Assembly (NCBI GenBank): GCA_036939975.1 | Contig: JALLPB010001306.1 | Location: 1-10,339 of the forward strand | Length of the DNA stretch: 10,339 bases | Direction: 5' to 3' | DNA from: Cyclostephanos tholiformis | Taxonomy: Eukaryota; Bacillariophyta; Thalassiosirophyceae; Thalassiosirales; Thalassiosiraceae | Shown: piece by piece, positions 1 through 8,570 of the stretch | How the letters are laid out: every line of letters starts with the position of its first letter | How positions within the stretch are numbered: position 1 is the stretch's first letter | The notes under the pieces: model-generated | Seen by the model: the letters and a program-made list of their open reading frames with translations, nothing else | Database searches by the model: none | Told to the model about the DNA's origin: nothing | Position numbers and translations under genes: made by a program

Positions 1-209
1 AATGACCCCCCAGTTCCCCCCCTGTCACACCGCAAAAAAAGGCTGTCTAAGCCCACTCGATTATGGATGGCATCCTCGCCGCCCGCCCCCCCCTTCTCGT
101 CCTCAACCACAAACCACTCTCACTCACCACAACGATACCTATAATTTTTTTCCAGCAATCGGACAACACTGAAAGAGGGATTAAACATTCCAACCAACGA
201 CAAAATATA
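1..209 (+). promoter_or_regulatory. 5' flank and leader of the SF3B3 gene, possible 5'-UTR intron acceptor
   Basis: This stretch holds the upstream region of the SF3B3 gene. A run of seven T followed by CCAG (145-155) looks like a polypyrimidine tract with a 3' splice site, so a 5'-UTR intron could end at 155. The donor is unclear: a GT at 99-100 is possible but weak, and the true donor may lie left of the window. An in-frame ATG at 63 exists. The peptide it would add has no counterpart in SF3B3 proteins, so I treat it as leader. I see no clear TATA box. Confidence 0.3.
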
Positions 210-3200
210 ATGACGTCGGTGACATCCGCCGCCGCGATGAAGCTGCTGGACGTGCGCCTCAAGCACGCCGGGTCGATATTATCGTGCGCCATCGGCGAAT
301 ACACGTCGTCCTGCGGATCCAACAGGCAGGAGATCGCGTGCCTGCGCGCGGGCGGGACCATCGACCTCTATCGCATCGTCGTATCCACCGTCAAAGTTCC
401 CTCGACTGCCACCAAAAATGACGGTGGTGGGGGGTGCAACGACGAGGAGGAGGAGGAGGAGGAGGAAACGACGACGTCCCTGCGACTTATATCTCGCGTC
501 GAGACTCGCTCGACGCTTCGATGCCTTTCCTCCCTTCGCGTATCAGGATCGAAGCGCGACGTTTTGGTCGTCGGGTCCGATTCGGGCTGCTTCTCCGTCC
601 TCGATTACGATAGGTGCGGCGCCGACGATGATGGCGGAAACGACGTCCCCCCCGTCGTGCTTCACAATCCCCCCTTCGGCAAGTCGGGCGTGCGTCGGGA
701 CACGCCCGGTCAGTACCTCGGCGTGGACCCGCGCGGACGCGCCTGCATGATGGCGAGCATCGAAAAGCGCAAGCTCGTTTACGTCGTTCATAGGGACGGG
801 AGGGGCAATATCACGCTGGCGAGTCCGTTGGAGGCCCATCGTCCGCGAACGCTCGTATTCGACGTCGTGGGACTGGACAACGGGTACGACAATCCGATAT
901 TCGGATGCCTCGAGGCGCAGTACGAGGAATACGAGGACGTCTTGGGGGATGTCGCTAGCGGGCTGGGGGGGGGGGGGGGGGGGGGGTACGGGCACATCCT
1001 CCGCGCCGCCGACGCCGTCGATCGCGACGAAAATCGGTAGTCACGGCGACGGTTACGTCAAGCAGCTCGCGTATTACGAGCTCGATCTAGGGTTGAATCA
1101 CGTCTCGCGACGATGGGCGACGACCGTGCATAGGACGGCGTGTTGCCTGGCATCGGTGCCGGGGGGCGCCGATGGTCCGGGGGGGGTATTGGTAGGTGGG
1201 GAGGATTACGTCGAGTACGTACACGAGGGGATGGCGTTGCCGACCGTGCAAACTCAGTCGTCGTCGTCGACGTCGTCGGGGGGGAAGGGGGGGAGGACGG
1301 CGAGGCGCATGATGTGCGCATTGCCACGGAGGGAACTCCATCCGTCCACTAAGGGGGTGCTCATAACGTCGATGAGGGTGCTGAAGCAGAAGAGGGGCAA
1401 GTTCTTCGCGCTCGTCCAGACGGAATTGGGCGACGTTTACAAGGTCACGCTCGTCATGTCCAAGGACGACAAGACGTCGGTAATTTCCATGACGGCGTGC
1501 CTGCTGGATACGCTCCCCGTGGGCAATTGCCTAATCATCAGTCGACTCGCGTTGCTCTTCGTGCCGTCAGAATTCGGCGATCACGGGCTGTATCAGTTCG
1601 ATGCCATCGACATCGAGGACGAGGCCGTCGGGTGCACGTCGACCGATACGATACGCGCGTACCTCGATGGCGATATCGACGACGAGGACGAATTCTACGG
1701 TACCCCCGATATAGTACCGTCGTTCGTGAAGACCTTCCGTCCCACGACGTTGCGTAACCTTCACAGGGTGTCCGTCCTCGAGAGCCTATCACCGATGACG
1801 TCGGTCCTTGTGGGGGAACTCGCGGGGAACGAGGTCAGTCCGCAATTGTACGCCCTATGCGGACGCGGACCGAGTAGCGCGCTGCGTGTGTTGCGACACG
1901 GATTGTCGGTAACGGAACTCGCCGTGTCGGAATTGCCGGGCGTGCCGGGGGCGGTATATAACGTCCGCGACGATACGGCCACGGGGGGGGGTAAGTTTTA
2001 CGATCGGTACATCGTGGTCTCCTTCGCGGATGCGACCCTAGTCCTATCGGTCGGCGAGACGGTGGAGGAGATGGGGAAGGAATCGGGTTTCCTGACCACG
2101 GAACCCACCCTCGCTTGCTCGGCCCTGGGCGGCGGTGGCGATTGGGGTGGGGGCATCGTACAGGTATACCCCGGTGGCGTACGTCACATCCAGCGGGGAT
2201 CCGTCTCCCAGTGGCACGTGCCGGGGATAAAGAAGATCGAGTGCGCGTCCGCGAATGAATCCCAGATACTTATAGCGCTCGTGGGGGGGGAGTTAATATA
2301 CTTCGAGTTGGATCCGCTAACGGGGAATTTGACCGAGGCGGGCACGCGCGACGTGGGCGCGGACGTATGCTCGTTGGACGTGGGCGCCGTACCGAGGGGG
2401 AAGAGCCGTAGCCTCTTCGCCGCGGTGGGTTGTCGCGATTCGACGGTGAGGCTCCTAAGCCTGGCCCCCGGGGGCCTGCTGGAGCAGAGGAGCAGCACCG
2501 CGCTGGGGAATGTGAGGCCTCATTCCGTCGTCCTGTCGAATGCGGTCGGTCGGGACGGCGGCGAGATCACGCTTACGGTGGGACTCGACGACGGCTCGGC
2601 CCTCACGGCCGGCGTCGATCCCGTCACGGGGGCAATATCGACGTCGCCATCGAGACGTTTTCTCGGGGCCAGGCCCGTCGCTGCGTCCCGCATAACCCTG
2701 TGGGGATCGCCCTCGACCCTGCTCCTATCGTCGAGGCCGTGGATCGGTCGGGTCGGGAAAGGCAGTCACGCGATGGCCCCAATGAGTTACGCTCCCCTTG
2801 ATCACGGGTGCTCGTTTTCCAACGAGGCCGTGAGAGAGGGTATCGTGGCGACGTCCGGTAATACGCTACGAATCTTGTCCGTCGGCGGCGAAGGCGGGGG
2901 CAATGATGTCTGCTCGCTCGGGTCCAGGGATGACGAGGCCTTCAACTCCAATCGCGTCGACCTTCGCTATACGCCCCGCCAAATGTGCCTATTATCCGCA
3001 AGGATCACTGAATCGTCAAGGAAAATCGTCCTTGCCATAGTGGAATGTGACACCAACGACTTTGGCGAGGAGGATAAGAAGGCAATGGGGTTTGACGGCA
3101 CTGGCAAGTCTAAGATGGATCCTAGGAAGAAAGAGAGCAAGGATGGCGACGATGCCATGGATATGGACATGGATGAAGATTCAGATGGGGAGGAAAAGAA

Positions 3201-4356
3201 GGATGGGGGAGACGGAGAAGAAGAGGATGAGGACGACGATGATACAAAGCTTACTCCGATACGTGGTCCCGTCCCTGCGGAACAAGGTCGGTGGGGGTCG
3301 TGCGTTCGTCTTGTTGACCCTGCGAATGCTTGCTCCACCCTCGATTGTGTGGAGATGAATAGGAATGAGGCTGCGCTCTGCTGTGCTTCTGTTAGGTTTC
3401 ACTCTCGTGGAGGTGAATCTTTGCTCGCGGTCGGCACCGTGACGGGTATGACGATGCATCCTCTCAGTTATAAGGAGAGTCATGTTGTTCTGTACCGCGT
3501 CGTCAATGGGGAAAGGCTTCAGCTTTTGCACCGGACGAAAGTGGACGACGGCCCAGTCCTCTCCCTGGTTCACTTCCAAGGCAGGCTTTTAGTTGGCATT
3601 GGGAAAGTCGTACGTCTGTACGAAATGGGAAAGCGACAGCTGTTGAAGAAATGCGAGCTTCGTGGATTGCCGACCATGGTGAAAACACTGCAGGCAGCTG
3701 GAGACAGGGCCTTCATTGGGGACATGATGCAGTCTGTTCAGTTCATCCGGTACGATTCCGCGTCGAACAGGCTCGTTCTGGTGGCGAAAGACCGCAGTCC
3801 CCGCCCCATCACCTGCCAAGAGCTTCTCGATATCAACACGGTGGCAGTTGGCGACAAGTTCGGCAACGTGTCCGTACTGCGGCTGCCTCGTGGAGCGGAC
3901 GTCGGAGCCATCGACGTGACGGGCGCACGAGCCCTCTGGGATTCCTCTCGAGAAGATTCGACTCCGAAGCTAGAAACTCTCTGCACCTACCACGTCGGCG
4001 AGGTCGTGACATCGATGACTCGGGCTTCCTTGGTCGCCGGGGGCGCCGAATCGCTCATCTACGTTACGGTCACTGGACGCGTGGGAGCTTTGGTCCCCTT
4101 CACCTCGAGGGAAGACGTCGAATTTTTCTCTACGCTCGAGGGATTCCTTCGAGCAGAAGCGCCCAGGCCCACTGGGCGGGATCCCCAATCCTATCGATCG
4201 TACTATGCTCCAGTACGACATATAGTTGACGGCGATCTCTGCGATGCATATATTCAGTTGCCCTATGATGCGAAACAAAAGATTGCCGAGCAGCTTGATA
4301 GGTCAGTGGGGGAGGTGATGAAGAAACTCGAAGATATTAAGAATGCATTACTATAG
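210..4356 (+). CDS. SF3B3: Splicing factor 3B subunit 3 (SF3B3/SAP130/Rse1), frame broken at a poly-G run
   Basis: This is the large beta-propeller scaffold of the SF3b complex in U2 snRNP, which acts in the nucleus at branch-point recognition; it belongs to the DDB1/CPSF-A family. Seen: an N-terminal segment with VVGSDSG near residues 120-126, FGKSGVRRDTPGQYLGVDP near 156-174 and IEKRKLVYV, then after the break YYELDLGLNHV (about 270-280), CGRGPSSALRVLRHGL (about 531-546), VSFADATLVLSVGETVEE, and a C-terminal CPSF-A part with VGDKFGNVSVLRLP, LVPFTSREDVEFF, RSYYAPVRHIVDGDLC and a terminal KKLEDIKNALL. The first part reads in one frame (210 to about 985), the rest in another (1042-4356). Removing a 55-nt GT-AG segment at 986-1040 joins them into 1363 residues; human SF3B3 has 1217. 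Extra length comes from an eight-Glu run (444-467), Gly-rich stretches and an acidic insert (about residues 933-995). I chose ATG 210 (A at -3); ATG 237 aligns closest to the human start. Function is secure by similarity; the junction is not. Confidence 0.95.
965..986 (+). repeat. Homopolymer of 22 G inside the SF3B3 gene
   Basis: Twenty-two consecutive G lie exactly between the two halves of the SF3B3 reading frame. They fall in a segment that is poorly conserved in the family, after a CLEAQYEEYED-type stretch and before YYELDLGLNHV. Other G runs (8-9 bases at 1983-1991 and 2283-2290) sit in the same gene but keep the frame. A run this long is prone to polymerase slippage and to base-count error, so the true length is uncertain. 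Confidence 0.95.
986..1040 (+). other. Candidate 55-nt intron in SF3B3
   Basis: The segment begins GTACGG, directly after the G run, and ends CGGTAG. Its length leaves remainder 1 on division by three, which is exactly the shift needed to join the upstream and downstream SF3B3 frames (codon GG|T, Gly, across the junction). The last three bases, TAG, are the stop that would otherwise end the upstream frame. Against it: it is short compared with the 79-177 nt introns elsewhere in this window, and it has no pyrimidine tract. Alternatives are a donor at 951 with AG at 1062 or 1065 (112 or 115 nt, also frame-restoring), or no intron and a miscounted G run. Confidence 0.4.
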
Positions 4357-4632
4357 TGGTTGATTAATTTTATAAGAAACAATCCATAGCCACCAAGTAT
4401 CTATTCATTCACTATTGGATGAGTTCACAAAAAAACCTACTGGGAAAGAAGGGAACCTTAACCTCATGGAAAAAGAATTGAATCATTTGCTGGTTGGTTG
4501 TTGCGAAAAACTCTCTCAAAGACCTGATGGTCAAACATGTGCTAGACATTAGGGATTCCTGTGGCTCACGTCCATCTCACTTCCATGTTCTATCCTTACT
4601 GGGGGACAGTTCAGCCTCAACATTTGATTAGT
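4357..4632. other. Intergenic, 3' flank of SF3B3
   Basis: This is AT-rich sequence after the SF3B3 stop. I find no convincing gene, RNA or repeat here. It presumably holds the SF3B3 3' UTR. I did not find a canonical AATAAA close to the stop. Confidence 0.5.
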
Positions 4633-5549
4633 CTAGATGGAAAAATAAGAGTTCTTTGCCAACCTCACTACATCGTGGGCTTTCCAACTGGCGAGCATAC
4701 GCATACAAGGCGATACTTGGTACCTGCAAGGGACCCATCTCGCGCCGAGCTTAAATGCCATCACTGACGAAGCGATGTTTGTCGTAGCCAGAGCAGTTAA
4801 TCGGTTATCAATGGCCATTTGCGAACAGGCATCCCCGCTCTGTCTTGCTGTTCCATGAGCAAGATATCTGGGTAAGGAACCCCCCTCAATCCACGAAGTG
4901 CATTCATTTCAAAACCCTCAATCCAACGACCAAAGATCTACATGGGACAAATTGTACTTGTGCAGGAGTGTATGAAGTCATTCACACTTGACCGGATTTG
5001 AATTCTCGAATTCATCTCTGGTGGGGTTTTAGCCTTTGCATGTTAATGGTTTCTTCTTGATACGACAAGCAGACCGGTTCCAAGTGACAGGTGCGCAACT
5101 CACACAACCCTTCATACTGTCCAGTTGTTGGCTCCACACATAATCTTCGCCATCCCATGCAAAGATCATAAAGCGCTGTTTCGACACCCGCAAAGGAGCG
5201 TTCGGCCCTGATTCAACAACAAATCCAGTTCTTCCGCGGGTGTACAACCAGTTGACAAGTAAGAAAAGTTCCTATTCCCAATAAATGAATGACGACCTAT
5301 TGAGCCTATCGAAGTTGTACTCTGCGGGCGAACGCATGTAGCTCCTGCGCGTTCAGTTTAGTCGGGACGGGCAGCCTCGAAAGTCTCAATGAAGGCTTCA
5401 GGGTGAAAGATTTCTTTGGTATGAATTGTGCTTGCAGGAAGACCATCAGACGGGAACCTTGCTAAGCTCTTTCCCCTATGTGGGAACAGTGAAAGCCTGT
5501 GATAATCAAACGCATTATCACCTTCCCTGCCAGGAAAATCGGGGCTCTA
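4633..5549 (-). pseudogene. Degenerate protein-like region, minus strand, unrecognised
   Basis: On the minus strand, protein-like stretches follow one another but change frame. In order: an open stretch from about 5549 to a stop at 5358 (contains EIFHPEAFIETFEAARPD); a stretch 5365-5321 (TKLNAQELHAFARR); a stretch 5271-5029 (ELFLLVNWLYTRGRTGF, then QRFMIFAWDGEDYVWSQQL); a stretch 4937-4797 (GRWIEGFEMNALRGLRG); and about 4895-4633 in a further frame (MAIDNRLTALATTNIASSVM). Their composition is balanced and unlike a shadow of any gene here. Two joins could be introns: GTACAA at 5320 to TAG at 5272 (49 nt), and GTGAGT at 5103 to GTAG at 4938 (166 nt), both phase-compatible. The 5361 shift and a shift near a six-G run around 4890 have no such excuse. 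I therefore favour a decayed gene over an intact one. I do not recognise the family and assign no function. Confidence 0.35.
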
Positions 5550-5662
5550 TCTCTGTAGCGGCTTTGCATGGCCAGCTACCAGTGCTGATTGATTTAACAT
5601 CTCACGGCACGGTCAGGGTCCGGTCACAATTCAGACAAATCGAGCCAACAGGCTCAGAACAG

Positions 5663-5808
5663 GTATGTTCGAGAGGACGCTGGAATATTGCGTTCAAGTA
5701 AGTGCGTGCATTCCATGTATTGGGAGTCTTTGATATGACCCCATTCAAGCAGTTTTTCCATTGTTGTTGTATTTTTTTTGGAACCTCTCTCCTCTCCCCC
5801 CCACCCAG
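5663..5808 (+). other. Likely 5'-UTR intron of the ferredoxin-like gene (two candidate donors)
   Basis: A strong 3' splice site lies just before the ferredoxin-like ATG: a long T/C tract ending CCCACCCAG at 5808, five bases before ATG 5814. Two good donors lie upstream: CAG|GTATGT at 5663 (146-nt intron) and GTAAGT at 5698 (111-nt intron). No open frame with an ATG runs into the coding frame across either junction. The intron is thus probably in the leader and translation starts at 5814. Splicing itself is inferred, not shown. Confidence 0.6.
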
Positions 5809-5813
5809 TCGCC

Positions 5814-6377
5814 ATGTTGTCACGATCGATCTTCAGTCTCGCCCGCTCCTCCGGCGCCCCGGCGAGCCTCTCCCGCGCTCATACCTCCATCGTCCATCGC
5901 GCCATGGGCACGGCTTCGCCCCCCCTTGTCGCCGCCGCCGACGTCCCCGACATCCCCCCCCCCTCCGTCTTCGACAAGATCGTGCGGGTCACGATCATCG
6001 ACCCATCCGGGGCCCGTCGGACCATCCCCGCGTACGTCGGCCAATCCCTATATGCAGCGTGCGAATTGAACGGCGTCGATCTCGGACCGGCCTCCATAGG
6101 CGCGGCTCAGCAGAAAATTCGTAGTGACACGTGGACTGAGCCGCTCTACGGCGAGGGCGCCACGTCGGGATTCGACCACGTGCTCCTACAGGGGGGAAAC
6201 GAGGGGGTTAGCCTCGTGGAACCCCCCCATTCCAACGAGATCAAGATGTTGGAAAAATACTGGGACGAGGACGAGATTTTCCCAGAGAGTCGATTGGCCA
6301 GCATGGTTGAGATCAACGATAAGATGGACGGGATGGTGGTGTACGTCCCAGACAGGTTGGTCGATGACATACCCTGA
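5814..6377 (+). CDS. Mitochondrial adrenodoxin-fold protein without cluster cysteines (complex I ferredoxin-like subunit)
   Basis: The protein has 187 residues. Residues 1-42 contain Arg at 4, 11, 21 and 29, many Ser/Ala and no acidic residue, which fits a mitochondrial targeting peptide. From about residue 54 it follows the adrenodoxin-type ferredoxin fold: VFDKIVRVTIIDPSGARRTIPAYVG (a beta-grasp start, 52-76), GQSLYAACELNGVDLG, a late NEIKMLE (141-147), then SRLASMVEINDKMDGMVVYVP (159-179), matching the family's late R-L-G-C and M-x-x-M-x-V-x-V-P ending. All four [2Fe-2S] ligands are missing: the only Cys is 83, and the R-L-G-C position is Ser163. It therefore should not carry a cluster or transfer electrons. 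From what I know of complex I structures, plants and some protists have a ferredoxin-like bridge subunit (C1-FDX), and the -DIP ending and lost ligands fit that role; this is inference. ATG 5814 is the first ATG in frame, just after a strong splice acceptor. The 5' half is C-rich with GC-ending codons, like SF3B3. Confidence 0.8.
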   Translation: MLSRSIFSLARSSGAPASLSRAHTSIVHRAMGTASPPLVAAADVPDIPPPSVFDKIVRVTIIDPSGARRTIPAYVGQSLYAACELNGVDLGPASIGAAQQKIRSDTWTEPLYGEGATSGFDHVLLQGGNEGVSLVEPPHSNEIKMLEKYWDEDEIFPESRLASMVEINDKMDGMVVYVPDRLVDDIP

Positions 6378-6417
6378 AGAAAGAGAGAGAGAGGGAGGGA
6401 GAGAGAGAGAGAGAGAT
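6376..6417 (+). repeat. GA-rich microsatellite
   Basis: An almost pure purine stretch, mainly GA dinucleotides with a few GGGA units, starts at the stop codon of the ferredoxin-like gene and lies in its 3' UTR. It is a simple repeat and likely variable in length. Confidence 0.9.
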
Positions 6418-6958
6418 TGACGACATTTCCATCTGGTGGTATCAGGAATTTTTTCTGTGATTGCTCGTGTGTGTAGAGGGGGGGCGCGGATGCGGGAGGA
6501 GTGAATGGTTGAACTTGTGAATTTTGAATGGAGTCATGTCATGACACTAGTATTCGGCACGGATAGATGAGTGGGGATATATTACGACTGCGTACAACTT
6601 CGCTCGAATGAACAATCATTTTGAGATATGCCTGAAGATGATGGCGAGCAAAAATGTAAATTAAATAGATCAAGTTAGTGCGTAGTGGAGATGGTGTATT
6701 TTTTATTCAGAAATTAGCTCTTGTCTCTTTGCCCGGGTCAAGAACCGATATCGTACTTCGCCATATGATTGTAGCTGGATTTGCCTCATCGGATTTTAGT
6801 GTCCACAGAAGTGAGGGCCAAAGGACGGTTCATTCAATAAGATAACAATAAATAAAGCTCAATCATTTTATTAAAAGAAACATCAACGTTTGATTATTCA
6901 TCGAATAGGAAAGTTCCTCGCGCTTTGTATCATATCCACACTTACACTTTCTGGAAAC
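6418..6958. other. Convergent 3' intergenic region
   Basis: This is the shared downstream region of two genes that point at each other (ferredoxin-like + and SDR -). It is AT-rich and I see no gene in it. The part near 6840-6875 carries candidate polyadenylation signals on both strands. Confidence 0.6.
6847..6872. terminator. Candidate polyadenylation signals on both strands
   Basis: Two overlapping AATAAA hexamers lie on the plus strand (6847-6852 and 6851-6856). One AATAAA lies on the minus strand (plus-strand TTTATT, 6867-6872), about 87 bases past the SDR stop. The minus-strand copy is well placed for the SDR transcript. The plus-strand copies are nearly 500 bases beyond the ferredoxin-like stop, so their use is less certain. 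Confidence 0.4.
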
Positions 6959-8176
6959 TTACATCCCCGTAGGCCCTAATGTGTAGTCTGCAGTTTTACC
7001 GGTTAATAAAAATAACCGAAAAGCTTCATCAGCACTGATAATAGGCGATTCACCTCCTTCTGCAGCATCTCTCTGTTTCCCAATACAATCGAATGACACA
7101 GACCTATCCCCACTCTCAGTCAATGCTGCAATGCATAGACTTGCCACATCTCCACGAGAAATAGACTTCTTCTCCATCTTCATCAACACATCGTCAACAT
7201 CTAGCACAAGGTCTTGCTTGCATGGTTCCGTATCCACAAGACCTCCCGGATGTATGATGGTAAATTGTAGACCACTAGCACACAGGTATTTCTCAGCCTT
7301 GCGTTTCCATATTAGTATATCTCCGTGGCCATTGCCGTATTTATCTTTGCCAATCTGATTTAAGAAATTATTTGGATCCAATACTCCCATGGAGCTCACC
7401 AGCACCTGATTTAATGCAAAGAGGATTTTTCAGTAGACGGAAATGCTAATAAGCCCTTTTATGTAACTTTCACAACATTCGTACCACATGTTTCACTCCT
7501 AATGTCTTAGCGAAATCAATTTGTTTCTTCACTCCAACGTAATCCACCATCTCCGGGTGCTGACCTGGCTTGTACTTGAATTTCAAGTCACGGAAGTTGA
7601 TTGCCTTTTTTCTTGTCAGTATGTTGATAGGTATTTTCAGGATCGCTTTGATTAAGGAGTATTTGCTAACCTGGGGTACCGCCGAAGTACATATGACCAT
7701 GGCCTCTGCGTTGTTTAATGGATGCGGCCACGGACAAGTATCTCCATCCTGCACGTTGTCGAATTGCATCTGAGTCACGTCTGAAACTACAACTTCCTCA
7801 AGAAGGCAATCGGTTTTAGCAATGAGCTTTCTTGCACTCTCCTCGCTGCGGACAAGACCAACGACGTCAAAGCGAGGATCGGTGTCCAGAAGGGAGAATA
7901 CAAGGGATCCTGTCCGTCCGGCTTATTGTCAGTGACATTGAAAAGATAATGGATGAGCACGAAAGATCAATCAGTGGATCATGATGTATGCAGGTAAAAG
8001 CCAAACGTACCCGCTCCCGTCACGATAACCTTTTTCGATACTTGGCCAGGCAAGTTCATATGCAGTTGGCATTTTTTTGCCCTTTGTCGAGAGCTACCCA
8101 CATGAAAACAACCCACGAATCCGGATGCAGCAAAGAGAGGCGCCCAAATCAGAAGAGAAAGCCCAGCACGCAACAT
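6959..8176 (-). CDS. NAD(P)-binding Rossmann-fold protein, atypical SDR (Arabidopsis At5g02240/At2g37660-like), three exons
   Basis: Exons read on the minus strand: 8176-8011, 7921-7485 and 7405-6959, giving 349 residues. Intron 1 (8010-7922, 89 nt) starts GTACGT and ends AATAAG; the split codon completes the dinucleotide-binding motif TGAAGRTG (53-60). Intron 2 (7484-7406, 79 nt) starts GTACGA and ends ATCAG, joining KHVV to LVSSMG. Other family marks are DVVGLVRSEE, VICTSAVPQ, YKPGQHPEMVDYVGVKKQID, ILIWKRKAEKYL (about 231-242) and FTIIHPGGLVD (about 249-259). The plant relatives are atypical SDRs of unclear substrate, so I give no reaction. The N-terminus has a hydrophobic signal-peptide-like segment (residues 5-22) followed by ASGF at 17-20 and then basic residues, resembling the diatom plastid presequence with its A-S-A-F motif. 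A plastid location is inference. ATG 8176 is the first that precedes this leader. Divergent from ISD11. Confidence 0.9.
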
Positions 8177-8570
8177 TTCCAATGATGTAGCTCACTTGGC
8201 AAAGCCGGCCTGCCTATTGGATGTTTAATTGTTGTTGTCCGCACCCTGCTGATTCAATGCCGCAAATCAATTTTCCCGCCATTTTTTGTGTTTTAGCGGG
8301 AAGAGAAGAGATTTCAGGTCTACCTATTGTAGTCCTTTGCTTGCTTGGCGCACAGCTCCTCAATTCATCTCTCTCCGCACGCATGAGTCAAGAGTCTGAT
8401 TTGGTGCTTCTTGGGCCGTCTTCGAAAACACCATCTCTCTCTCGCTCGAGCACCAACGCAAACACACTCTCTACCAAAATTTTTGTTACCAATTCTTCGG
8501 TACATTCAGTTGTCGTCTTCGCAAGCCACCTATCATCACTCCTCACACGTGACTTCTCGTTCGTCGAACA
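8177..8570. promoter_or_regulatory. Divergent promoter between SDR (-) and ISD11 (+)
   Basis: The two start codons lie 394 bases apart and point away from each other, so this stretch must hold both promoters and leaders. Near the SDR end is ATTGG at 8216-8220, an inverted CCAAT box about 40 bases before the SDR ATG. The middle has E2F-like elements (listed separately). A plus-strand open frame (8221-8673) crosses the region but looks non-coding. Confidence 0.55.
8271..8302. promoter_or_regulatory. Inverted pair of E2F-like sites
   Basis: TTTTCCCGCC at 8271-8280 fits the E2F/DP consensus TTTSSCGC. An inverted partner, GCGGGAA, lies at 8296-8302. The 7-base arms TTCCCGC/GCGGGAA are perfect, with 16 bases between. 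A third similar element, TTGGCGC, lies at 8345-8351. Use of these sites is inferred from the motif only. Confidence 0.35.

Noticed and set aside
543..995. 150-codon minus-strand frame starting with a poly-Pro run
   Set aside because: It is the reverse of the SF3B3 N-terminal coding sequence and its G run; the plus strand carries the conserved protein.
1991..1996. GTAAGT, a consensus splice donor, after a nine-G run inside SF3B3
   Set aside because: The conserved protein reads straight through it (FYDRYIVVSFADATLVLS), so no intron is needed; at most a cryptic site.
3651..4229. 192-codon plus-strand frame rich in Arg, Ser and His
   Set aside because: It is a shifted reading of the conserved C-terminal part of SF3B3.
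4999..5014. Palindrome TGAATTC-TC-GAATTCA
   Set aside because: The 7-base arms are short, likely chance, and fit no known element; it lies inside the degenerate region.
5426..5701. 91-codon plus-strand frame before the ferredoxin-like gene
   Set aside because: It has no family match and does not join the downstream coding frame through either candidate donor (5663 or 5698); likely leader or noise opposite the minus-strand patchwork.
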